64,000 nt of DNA from Rhynchopus euleeides (GCA_963210315.1 OY723263.1:434001-498000), one strand, 5' to 3'. Positions 55,993 through 64,000 are shown, numbered from the stretch's first letter. The notes: generated by a model from the sequence alone, not told the origin. A program made the numbers and translations.

Positions 55993-56571
55993 CTACTTCT
56001 GGGCGGCGTCGACCTCCTTGGCCTCCTCGGCCTCGGAGCGGCGCTCCCACTCCTCGGAGGCTGCCTCGTCCATGTGGAGCTCCTTCTTCTCCAGGGCGGC
56101 CAGCTGGTTGGCGATGTCGGAGTGCTCCTCCTTGCACACGAAGGCGCACATCACAAGGCACCCACCAAACAGGATGGCAAGCGCGATCGTGGCAATGATA
56201 CCACCGTCCGTGATGGAATCCTCCTCCTTGTCGTCGTCCTTCTTCACGTACATGCGGTGGACGCTGCCCTCGTCCTCCGTCGTCTGGTCGTTCCACGCCA
56301 TCGTCTTCGACCCGCCGTTGTACGTCCCCACAGCGCTCAGCTTGTGGATCTGGCACAGGTTCAGGTCCGAGTTGAAGTACACCGCGTGCTTGTTGGGGGA
56401 CGGGAATGCCTCCACCACCTTGAAGCACTCGTCCTCGCTCGTCGCCTTCCCCTCGTACTGCGTCGCCAAGCGGGTAGACACGTAACGCACCGACGCCATC
56501 TCCTTCCAGTTCAGGTAGTCGATCGCAGACACCGTCGACGCCATCATCAGCATGCAGGCAATGCGCATCAT
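55993..56571 (-). CDS. Single-pass type I membrane protein, copy B
   Basis: This is the paralogue of 52832-53410, in the same orientation and 3.16 kb away. It encodes 192 residues with the same signal peptide, two-cysteine ectodomain, transmembrane helix and charged tail. Identity to copy A begins about 5 bases before the ATG and ends about 6 bases after the stop; flanks are unrelated. Of roughly seven base differences, five are silent. This is either a very recent duplication limited to the coding region or ongoing gene conversion. Confidence 0.85.
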   Translation of the reverse strand: MMRIACMLMMASTVSAIDYLNWKEMASVRYVSTRLATQYEGKATSEDECFKVVEAFPSPNKHAVYFNSDLNLCQIHKLSAVGTYNGGSKTMAWNDQTTEDEGSVHRMYVKKDDDKEEDSITDGGIIATIALAILFGGCLVMCAFVCKEEHSDIANQLAALEKKELHMDEAASEEWERRSEAEEAKEVDAAQK

Positions 56572-57732
56572 TTTGTGGAGTGTGGGAACAAGGAGATGAT
56601 ATCAAAGAGCTGCACATATGGTGGGTGTCGCTGACAGGCTTCTGGAATCCGCCACTCGGCCACAACAACATAACAGGCGGGGTAGAGGGCGGTCTCTTCA
56701 TTCCACAGCACGCTGGTATCGCCTTGGTCGACCACTGGCCTCCAAACACGGGCATGACTCAGCACGGACTACTGGCAGGTGGCTGTTGCCTCCCTCGGCA
56801 CATCGGCTTACCCGCCTCAGCTAGCCGCTGTTCCGTCGCACTGCCACTCGACACAGAACTGTCTAAAGCCACAAGCGTGGGCGAGCACAACGGACCACCG
56901 CCCTGCCCCCCGCAACCCACACAAGAAAGGAAAGGTATAAAAGAAATTGATGATGCTCAAGATGGCATAGCCAAACGCCCACAGGGGCTTTACCCCCCAC
57001 CCCCCCACCACCTCAGAAGCAAGAGGAAACCTGGGCACAGCGCCACTCGCAAGGGCGCAAAGATATCACGGGCTGACCTCTCTGCCGACACATCTGAGAC
57101 AAGCTCTTTCAGGGGTTCTGTTGCTGTGGTATCGACGAATCACAAGCCTTGGCTTCACCTGCCTCCCACTGTCGGAAACGTCCACGGCCACCACCTGACG
57201 TGCGTGGTCAGTCTCACTGTTATTCTTTTGAACAAATTTGAACGAATTTTGGCGGTGCTCTCACAGCCCCTCAGTTTATTTCGCACCAGAAACCACAGAC
57301 ACAGGACTGTCGCCCCGCATAGGCGCCTGTCCGGCTTCTCCCCCGCTCTTGTTGTGAGGACGCGACGCTGATCCCTATCCCAGTCGGACAGCCTGTCACC
57401 ATCTTCACATGCTAACACGGCTCAAGCGAACCCAAAGACACACACAAATGCAATGCTGACCCGCGAAGACGACACCCCTTTTCGATTCGATTCAAAGACA
57501 AGTTTCTCGGTGGCCCCCCCAGGTCAAAACCGACACCACCACCCCCCCCCCTCCCTCCAAAGAAATACCTCTGAACCTGTCTCAAGCAGGCCTACAGGTG
57601 GAAGGGCGCGAGATAAGAAAAGTAAATCACAGGGTTGGCGTCCCCCTACCCGTTGCATACAGGCTGTGCGGCCCACACCGAGGCAGGGGGGTGGGGGAGT
57701 GAGGTTTTTTTTTTTAAAAAATTGGGGGGGGG
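56572..57732. other. Gene-free region
   Basis: This is mixed sequence with a TTGAACAAATTTGAACGAA motif near 57228, related to one near 24597. It ends in a T-tract/A-tract and a G-run where the next element sits. No gene is seen. Confidence 0.5.
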
Positions 57733-58768
57733 CAGGGCTTTCCCTAAATCGGCACCCGTCTCCCGAGATTTTCAAAATCTGCCTCCCCCCCCTTTTTTTG
57801 CAGGCTATTATTTCCCTGTTTCCCCCCTTTTTTTGCAGGCGAGTTGTCAAGGCAGGAATGGACACCCTACTTGACTAAAGTGGCTGTCAAAAAAATCTTC
57901 GGAATGGGTGTGCGCAAATATTGCAAAAGAACACCTTTTTTGGGGTATTGCCGTCCTGGGCGCGCAAAAAAGGTTCCCATGGGTGACCATGCGGTTTTCG
58001 ATCTTCCAGGCTCTCTGGGTTCAGGTGAGTACCAGGGATTATTCAGCATTTTCTGGCACATCGTGTCAATAGCTTGATCAGTGTCGCCGGATGCTGCAAT
58101 CCTGAAGCAAAATCAGAGCCATCTCGTCAGGTGCAAGACGCCACGTGTGGTCTCCCGTGGTGCTCGTTGTGTATTCGGCGCAAACACACGACCACCCCTG
58201 GTGTGCCTCATCAGGTGTGAGCCAGGATCAGTGGACCGGCAGTTGTCTGCCGCCAATGAGGCTTTCTTACACATCACCACAACGGGTCACAAGGTGACAT
58301 ACGGCCACAGAAGGTCTCACACGGTCATACATGTTCAGGACCTGTCTTGTCCGGGTGAGGAACTAGAGGGGGGTGAGCTGAACCTTCACGGTGACAACCA
58401 GACAGGGGTCTTCACGGGCACCTCATGGCCAAAATGACCCCACCACGATCCGCACAGATTCCAAACGTTCAAAACAACGGGGTCTTGACAAAACCGATGG
58501 GGGGGTCCCGCTGGGTGGGGTGGTGTGGTGCCTCTCAGTCACCTCCTCCCATCACGAGTCGGACTTGAAGGACTGACCAGATCCAGATTTCACAGGTGAA
58601 ACTGGGCGCCTACACCCACAAAATGACCCCACTACGATCCGTACAGAGTCCAACAAATGCAATGGCAGCCCCCAGACTGGGCCCCAGCCTAACCCCCCTT
58701 TCCCCCCTTTTTTTGCACCCGTTTTTGGAAATTTGCCCCCCAGACCCCCAGATTTAGGGAAAGCCCTG
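57733..58768. mobile_element. 1.04 kb hAT-like element with 18-bp perfect inverted ends
   Basis: CAGGGCTTTCCCTAAATC at 57733-57750 is exactly inverted at 58751-58768. Both ends are flanked by at least eight G, compatible with, but not proof of, an 8-bp duplication. The interior carries TTTTTTTGCAGG repeats near the left end and two inverted copies of the CGGATCGTAGTGGGGTCA-type repeat (near 58432 and 58622) that also occurs in the 4.1-5.0 kb element. No transposase is encoded. Confidence 0.65.
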
Positions 58769-59440
58769 GGGGGGGGGGGGGGAAGGGGAAGGACACCCCT
58801 CGCTCCGAAGTGCGGATAAGTAAGCGCCCTGACAAAGGATAACACGAGGGTCACACTGCCACACAGTCTGACACAGAGCGACAGGGCTGCACCCCAGCAC
58901 CCCCCCCCCACTCCCATCGCCCACCTCCTACCCACACCCACCAACGCCTTTGAACTATCTGAACGATAATTTCGCGTGTTCGCAGCGTCCCCCGGTGAGC
59001 GGGGTCGCCCTTCTTGTTACCGTTTTGACGGCATTTCTTTTTTTTGAACAACCGGTGCTCGCCCGCGTCTCTTCTCCCCCACCGGGCTTCCCCCCGGGAG
59101 TGGAAGGGCTGGGGGGGGGGGGGGGGGGAGGGGGCAAGCTCAAGGCGCATTTGTTTGTGGACAGGGAAGGGTGGGTGGGTGGGGGTTGGCGCACGTCCGG
59201 TGAAATCACGCGCATCACAGCTCTGCCCCCCCCCCTCCCCCCTCGCCGATGGGTGCATCGGAGGCAAAAAAAATGATATTTTTTGGAGGTAGCGATGTCA
59301 GCATCGAAACAGAAGTCCCGCGAAAGACTTGCCGCACGAGAGCTGACACGCGACCCAATTCATTGCCTACGTCACGCCACAGGAGGGACGGGGACAGGGG
59401 GGGAATGGGAGGGAGGAGAGGCGGGGGGGGGGGGGGGGGT
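58769..59440. other. Gene-free region with G-tracts
   Basis: G-tracts lie at 58769-58782, 59110-59128 and 59422-59440, and a C-tract at 59226-59243. A motif near 58946 resembles those near 24597 and 57228 and is followed, as at 24640, by CGTCCCCCGGTGAG. No gene is seen. Confidence 0.5.
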
Positions 59441-59902
59441 AGGGGGGGTCAAATGGGGGCACGGTGGGATCTTGTAAATTTTACATGTATAACTACAAGT
59501 ATAATACATGTATTATACATGTATAATACTTGCATGTCAACTATTATACATGTATAATACATGTATATGCCTGAAATATACATGTAAAATACATGTATAT
59601 CAAGTAAAAATACAAGTATAATACTTGCATGTCAACTATTATACATGTATTTTTACTTGATATACATGTATTTTACATGTATATTTCAGGCATTTACATG
59701 TATTTTACATGTATAATACTTGTCATGCAAGTATTATACATGTAAAATACTTGCATGACAAGTAAAATACTTGCATGCAAGTAAAATACATGTATTTTAC
59801 TTGCATGCAAGTATTTTACTTGTCATGCAAGTATTATACATGTATTTTACTTGTCATGCAAGTATTTTACATGTATAATACTTGCATGACAAGTACCGTA
59901 TA

Positions 59903-60329
59903 CGTAAATATTATGGAACGTAAATATTATGGAACGGGCCCATTTTTGGCCGGTCCGTTCCATAATATTTACGTTCCAAAATATTTACAGGGCCAGTTGG
60001 GGACTCGGTGGTGAGGACGGCTTGCGTCAGGAATCGCGCGAAAAGTGCACGAGTAGGTCCCGTCAGGGACTCTGCATGCCGTCCGATCACCTGGTCCAAG
60101 TCCCCGAGTCGCAGAAAGCCCTGTAAATATTATGGGGGCCCTCGCTACGAGTCACTGTGAGTCACGAGTCGTCAGTTGTCAGCCAAACATGGCTGACTTC
60201 TCACTTTTTCTCACTCAGTCACACTTGGTAGCGAGGGCCCCCTATGGAACGAAAAAAATCTGGAACGCCAACCCACCAGCGTTCCAAAATATTTACGTTC
60301 CATAATATTTACGTTCCAAAATATTTACG
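59903..60329. mobile_element. 427-bp nested element with CGTAAATATT ends and TATA duplication
   Basis: The inverted ends consist of the 16-bp unit TAAATATTATGGAACG (about eight copies in both orientations), starting CGTAAATATT at each side. TATA flanks both ends (59899-59902, 60330-60333). The equivalent place in the opposite arm reads ACCGTATATGGTGCC without the element, so it serves as an empty site. Inside are two further inverted structures: 59988-60123 bounded by CAGGGC/GCCCTG, and the hairpin 60134-60242. No coding capacity. Confidence 0.75.
60134..60242. repeat. Imperfect 109-bp hairpin
   Basis: GGGGGCCCTCGCTAC (60134-60148) is inverted at 60228-60242. The inner part continues as imperfect pairing (GTCAGCC...GGCTGAC), giving a near-complete foldback within the 427-bp element. 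Confidence 0.65.
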
Positions 60330-60643
60330 TATACTGGTGCCCCTGATTTACCCCTTTTTCACTACGCACAAACTACGCAATCTGGGGGGGGGGGGGGGGG
60401 TCTCGCTTTTTGGTCCCCCCCCAGTTTTTTTTGGTCCCCCTTTCTGTGTGGCTACTGAGACAGGACTGGAGGCACTGCGCTGACCGAGCAAAAAATTATT
60501 GCCAGAACTCACTATACACCGTACGAAAGAACGCACGACATGTGGGGCGGGACTCCAGAAACACCTGGGCAAGGTTGCCCCATGCCCAGAAACACCTGAG
60601 AAGGAAGTGAGTTCCAGGAGCTGCGTAGAACACCCTCGAGATT

Positions 60644-60961
60644 GTGAATGATGATACGATCACAGCCTTCAGGGCGCTGCGAGGTGCCACCCTGAAGGTG
60701 GCCCTTGACATCAAGGAGAGCGTCGGCCGAGGGGTCGACGAAAAGCTGAAGAAGGCGCTACTGGCACTGGATCCCGCGGGGTATACGGAGGTCACCGCCA
60801 CACAGGCAACCTCCGCTGACAACGTCCAGGAGACGTTATCCGAGGGGATCACAACGGCACTAGAGATCTGTGTCACGGGATCCAGGCGCCCACTCTCCCT
60901 CGACGGTCTGGGGATTGTTGTTGGGTATGGTGTCGTTTCCTGCAGCTGCAAAAAAGCGTAG
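60644..60961 (+). CDS. ORF inside the ACATGTAT element, unrecognised
   Basis: The frame encodes 105 residues with protein-like composition over about 95 of them (for example TLKVALDIKESVGRGVDEKL, then GITTALEICVTG). The start may not be the true one, because the frame is open upstream only to 60630. A GTATGG donor-like site near 60928 suggests the last residues could be intron. Either a captured gene fragment or the element's own protein. Confidence 0.35.
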   Translation: MNDDTITAFRALRGATLKVALDIKESVGRGVDEKLKKALLALDPAGYTEVTATQATSADNVQETLSEGITTALEICVTGSRRPLSLDGLGIVVGYGVVSCSCKKA

Positions 60962-60981
60962 CAACTGTGCTTCCTTCTTCC

Positions 60982-61078
60982 TTAATGATGCGTTGACGCT
61001 TCCACCCGGAGGAGCTGAAGCAGGCACCGCTTAATGATGCGTTGATGCTTCCACCCGACGAGCTGAAGCAGGCACCGC
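60982..61078. repeat. Tandem duplication, two copies of 48-49 bp
   Basis: 60982-61030 and 61031-61078 are copies differing by one substitution and a small indel. The second copy supplies the start of the ORF at 61042. Confidence 0.8.
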
Positions 61079-61248
61079 GCCAAAGGGCACCCCCAAAGAG
61101 ACCTGCAAAGACTGCGTCGAAACCCGCACCGAAGGCTGCCAGCGCTGCAGCACCTGAAGAACCTGCAGCACCTGCAGCACCTGAAGCGCCTGCACCCTCA
61201 CTGACCCCGGAACAGCAAGAACTCCTTGAGTTTGGGGTCCCGGCATAG
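61042..61248 (+). CDS. Short Ala/Pro/Lys-rich ORF in the ACATGTAT element
   Basis: The frame encodes 68 residues: a basic Pro/Lys segment, an APEEPAAPAAPEAPAP-type low-complexity segment and a terminal TPEQQELLEFG helix. The composition resembles a histone-H1-like or linker tail. It could be the second exon of the ORF ending at 60961, but no phase-compatible splice was found. Confidence 0.25.
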   Translation: MMLPPDELKQAPRQRAPPKRPAKTASKPAPKAASAAAPEEPAAPAAPEAPAPSLTPEQQELLEFGVPA

Positions 61249-61750
61249 AGACAGAGAATGCCTGAGTAAATCAAAAAATGAGACCCCCCCCCCTTTTCAC
61301 TACGCACAAACTACGCAATATGGGGTCGTCAGGGGCACCATATACGGTATTATACATGTAAAATACATGTAAATGCCTGAAATATACATGTAAAATACAT
61401 GTATATCAAGTAAAAATACATGTATAATAGTTGACATGCAAGTATTATACTTGTATTTTTACTTGATATACATGTATTTTACATGTATATTTCAGGCATA
61501 TACATGTATTATACATGTATAATAGTTGACATGCAAGTATTATACATGTATAATACATGTATATACTTGTAGTTATACATGTAAAATTTACAAGATCCCA
61601 CCGTGGGTGACAAACACGATTTTTCAAAAAACCGGCGCAGAGGCCCCAAAGCCCCCGTAAACCCTCCAAACCCCCCCAGATCGGTCCGGAAACCCATCGA
61701 ACCCCACTTTTCCACCATTCCGGGCACCTCAGGTGCCCGAATTGGGGTAC

Positions 61751-61981
61751 CTAAATTTTGTGCCACCGTTTGGTACCGTACAGTGCCACTGTGTGGGAGG
61801 TTGGAAAAGAAAATGCCCCAACACACCACATCTGAGGGTTGCAATGCATGTTGCTTGCCAACCACGTCATCCGGTGGGTGTCAGGCGCTATGTAGGTGGC
61901 ATTAGCCAGGTCTTCGATGTGTTCTGGCTTGTATATATACCTCCCTGCCTGCGGCACAGGCACTGCCTTTGTCCCCCACAC
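61751..61981 (-). CDS. ORF of the foldback element, core into left arm
   Basis: The frame encodes 76 residues. The last about 63 are identical to the C-terminus of the plus-strand ORF 62209-62565 because both are read from the inverted arms. Only the first about 13 residues differ. Probably a by-product of the palindromic structure rather than a gene. Confidence 0.25.
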   Translation of the reverse strand: MWGTKAVPVPQAGRYIYKPEHIEDLANATYIAPDTHRMTWLASNMHCNPQMWCVGAFSFPTSHTVALYGTKRWHKI

Positions 61982-62208
61982 CAGCCACAGAGAGCGTATT
62001 GTACTCGGTCCACGGTTGCTGATTCATTGTGATGCGTTGTATCCTCGAGTGAACGTCACACACTAGTGGCACCACCACCCGCCATCCGAGAGCTGTATTG
62101 ACTTTGCGCGCTTCCGTTGTATTCACCTCGCCACGCATATTGCACCGTTCAGTACCAGTGCTCTTGGGCCAGGCAAAGTAGACCGCAGCAACTACCAATT
62201 CTGGCACA

Positions 62209-62565
62209 ATGGGTACCACGACAGCGCACTTCATGTGTTCCCGGAATGTACAGCTCGTGTTGCAACAGTCGTTGTCAACACATCCCGGTTGTGGAGCACT
62301 GCTGCACAGGAATCACACGACCATCTGGACTGTTCCGTACCTACAGGCAGCCTCCCGGTGCATGGTGGCAGGGAGGTATATATACAAGCCAGAACACATC
62401 GAAGACCTGGCTAATGCCACCTACATAGCGCCTGACACCCACCGGATGACGTGGTTGGCAAGCAACATGCATTGCAACCCTCAGATGTGGTGTGTTGGGG
62501 CATTTTCTTTTCCAACCTCCCACACAGTGGCACTGTACGGTACCAAACGGTGGCACAAAATTTAG
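62209..62565 (+). CDS. ORF of the foldback element, core into right arm
   Basis: The frame encodes 118 residues. Residues about 1-54 come from the core and about 55-118 from the arm. The arm part (YIYKPEHIEDLANATYIAPD, then TWLASNMHCNPQMWCVGAF, ending TKRWHKI) is well-composed, and the same 60 residues are encoded by the left arm on the minus strand (61751-61981), joined there to a different N-terminus. No family is recognised. Confidence 0.4.
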   Translation: MGTTTAHFMCSRNVQLVLQQSLSTHPGCGALLHRNHTTIWTVPYLQAASRCMVAGRYIYKPEHIEDLANATYIAPDTHRMTWLASNMHCNPQMWCVGAFSFPTSHTVALYGTKRWHKI

Positions 62566-62730
62566 GTACCCCAATTCGGGCACCTGAGGTGCCCGGAATG
62601 GTGGAAAAGTGGGGTTCGATGGGTTTCCGGACCGATCTGGGGGGGTTTGGAGGGTTTACGGGGGCTTTGGGGCCTCTGCGCCGGTTTTTTGAAAAATCGT
62701 GTTTGTCCACGTAAAAGGGTGGCATTTGAC

Positions 62731-63917
62731 CCCCCCTAGGCATACTTGTACCCCCATATGGGGAAGGCCAAAAATATGGGGAAAATATGGGGGGAATATG
62801 GGGGGTTTTTCAAGTCCTGTTCCCCCATATTTCCCCCATATGGGGGATATATGGGGGAAAACCAGGGGGTTCCTCAGGTGGAAGCAGTCAGCAAACAGTT
62901 CTCTTCGTTCTGCTTTTCACAGGGTGTGAAGTCAGCCACTGACAGGGGACGTCTAGCACCTTGCAGAGACATCTCACCTCGTTGCTTTCTGCAGAGAGGA
63001 AACGCCCGGCTGAAGTGCTCGAGTCAGACCACAACAAGGTGCTGTGAGAGTGCCGACCGCCACTTTCTTCAAGTCTGAGTAGCGGTCATCAGAGCATGCT
63101 GTCCAGTAGTCCTGTCTTTGCTGGCAGAACAGTTGCGTCCTGCAGCCAGTCCTTGTACTGGCCTTCACAGGTCTCATTCCACCCGGCAGATGCAGCTTGA
63201 ACATGTCAAGCTGCCTGGTGACGAGCGTCGACTCCGACTTTTCGGCGCTCGGAGCGGTCAAAAGCGGCGGAAGCGCCTGACACCAGAATGCACTGCTTGT
63301 GAATTCCCTTGTCTAATTAAGGACCTCAGGGGGCAGTTCGCAATCGCAAACACACCAGAGGAGGAGGACAGCGAGTGTGAGAGTGAGGACTTAAAAACAC
63401 AAGAGTGTGTGTTGTGAGGAGCTGTTAACCCTGAACGCGCTATGTGTGTCTGTGCGTATGTGTCCACCACCGCTGCCGCTGTCACTGCGGTGCCCCGCCA
63501 AACCGGGAAGCGTTCGCTCTCCGCTGCCGCTGTATCGGCGCAGGAGAGGAACAGGAGGTCGGTGCGACCCACCTGGGGGATCTTCCAGGGGGGGCCAGAC
63601 CTGGCCACACCTGAACGAGCGCGCACCTCCCCAGGATCGGACTCCTGGAGGATCCCCAACAAGGCATGAGGCCGGTTTCGACGCGCACTTCGTGTGTGTC
63701 TGTGCCTGAGTGGTTTGATGTTCTCCCGTTGCAGCACGAATACCCCCATATCCCCCCATATGGGCCCCATATTTCCCCCATATTCCCCCATATTTTACCG
63801 GGTTTTCCCCATATTTTCAGCCTTTTTCCCCATATGGGGGCGGGGTTTTGAGACCCCCCATATTTCCCCCAGATTTAGGGGGTTCCCCATATGGGGGGAC
63901 AAGTATGCCTAGGGGGG
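62731..63917. mobile_element. 1.2 kb element with CCTAGGCATACTTGT ends and CCCCATAT repeats
   Basis: The left end CCCCCCTAGGCATACTTGT followed by CCCCCATATGGGG is inverted at 63885-63917. Both subterminal regions (62745-62870 and 63735-63900) are packed with CCCCATAT/ATATGGGG motifs, about ten on each side. The interior has one plus-strand ORF with a cysteine cluster. The element directly adjoins the composite at 59441-62737 through a shared C-tract. Confidence 0.75.
63118..63417 (+). CDS. ORF with C-terminal cysteine cluster in the CCCCATAT element
   Basis: The open frame is about 110 codons (stop near 63075; no ATG at the 5' end) and ends at 63417. A basic segment (RSGQKRRKRLTPECTACEFP) leads to CxxCxxxC and then an acidic tail (TPEEEDSECESEDLK). 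Basic-plus-cysteine tails of this kind occur at the C-terminus of piggyBac-type transposases, but the similarity is weak and the catalytic domain is absent. Possibly the last exon of a lost transposase. Confidence 0.3.
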   Translation: MLAEQLRPAASPCTGLHRSHSTRQMQLEHVKLPGDERRLRLFGARSGQKRRKRLTPECTACEFPCLIKDLRGQFAIANTPEEEDSECESEDLKTQECVL

Positions 63918-64000
63918 GGGGGGGGGGGGGGGGGTGGCGGGGACAGCCCCCCCAACCACCCTGCCCTCCCCACCTCCCACCGATGCTGGCTTGCGCTGTG
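63918..64000. other. G-tract and end of window
   Basis: A run of about 22 G is followed by C-rich sequence. Nothing is recognised. Confidence 0.4.

Larger units (their letters stand above)
59460..61605. mobile_element. 2.1 kb element with AT-rich ACATGTAT-repeat arms
   Basis: CACGGTGGGATCTTG at 59460-59474 is inverted at 61591-61605. The arms that follow (left to 59902, right from 61328) are made of imperfect ACATGTAT/ACTTGCATG palindromic units. They read inward to ACCGTATA and GGTGCCCCTGA in both arms. The left arm is interrupted by the element at 59903-60329. The interior encodes two plus-strand ORFs. A 22-bp block, CACTACGCACAAACTACGCAAT, lies in the same orientation at both inner ends. 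Confidence 0.75.
61609..62707. mobile_element. 1.1 kb foldback element with 341-bp inverted arms
   Basis: 61609-61949 and 62367-62707 are inverted copies of equal length, with no mismatch noticed in the parts compared, around a 417-bp unique core. The outer ends read GACAAACACG. It lies 3 bp from the right end of the ACATGTAT element. Two ORFs start in the core and run outward into the arms, ending in the same peptide (62209-62565 plus; 61751-61981 minus). Confidence 0.8.
59441..62737. mobile_element. Composite of nested elements bounded by a 15-bp inverted repeat
   Basis: 59441-59455 is the exact inverse of CATTTGACCCCCCCT at 62723-62737. Between them lie the ACATGTAT-armed element (59460-61605) and the foldback element (61609-62707), back to back. 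The boundary repeat may be the end of an older element into which the others inserted. Confidence 0.5.

Noticed and set aside
1-64000. Search for tRNA, rRNA and spliceosomal snRNA genes
   Set aside because: I found no T-loop/anticodon arrangement or rRNA core motifs by eye. A covariance-model scan would be needed to exclude small RNAs.

Overview
The window is nuclear DNA of a GC-rich, intron-bearing eukaryote. It carries eukaryote-only housekeeping genes: ribosomal protein eL34, the U5 snRNP protein Dim1/TXNL4A and the Golgi tethering subunit COG8. Introns are short (54-237 bp) and all nine inferred donors read GTATG. An alveolate-type alga is my best guess, and a chromerid such as Vitrella would fit the GC richness, the intron style and the many lineage-specific proteins. 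That assignment is inference; no marker here proves it.

All credible genes are on the minus strand. From low to high coordinate they are: the 5' part of an ABCG-like transporter with a degenerate ATPase site (1-786); a secreted protein with 34-residue repeats (5612-6499); eL34 (7449-7988); a 1,127-residue degenerate-EF-hand protein ending in a CaaX box (9217-13050); a Harbinger/HARBI1-type DDE transposase (17253-20561) whose start codon lies in a 3.8 kb array of 31-bp repeats (20548-24323); a truncated LINE RNase H fragment (24962-26241); an unrecognised 400-residue protein (33766-35093); COG8 (37715-39746); an RIIa-like plus SRPBCC-like protein (43825-44385); an F-box/TPR-like protein (46236-47189); Dim1 (48014-48679); and two nearly identical single-pass membrane proteins (52832-53410, 55993-56571).

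Between the genes lie long gene-poor stretches rich in G-tracts, mostly on the plus strand. A series of short DNA elements with inverted ends also sits there: 2233-3572, about 4128-5025, 35601-36754 (apparent 8-bp target duplication), 41400-42925 (identical 204-bp arms), 42954-43805 and 57733-58768. The right end, 59441-63917, is almost solid mobile DNA. It holds an ACATGTAT-armed element with a younger element nested in one arm, a foldback element with 341-bp arms, and a CCCCATAT-rich element. Several of these contain short ORFs that resemble captured or decayed coding sequence.

The housekeeping genes are not functionally linked to each other. The two features most worth follow-up are the minisatellite-transposase junction and the nested palindromic element cluster at the right end.
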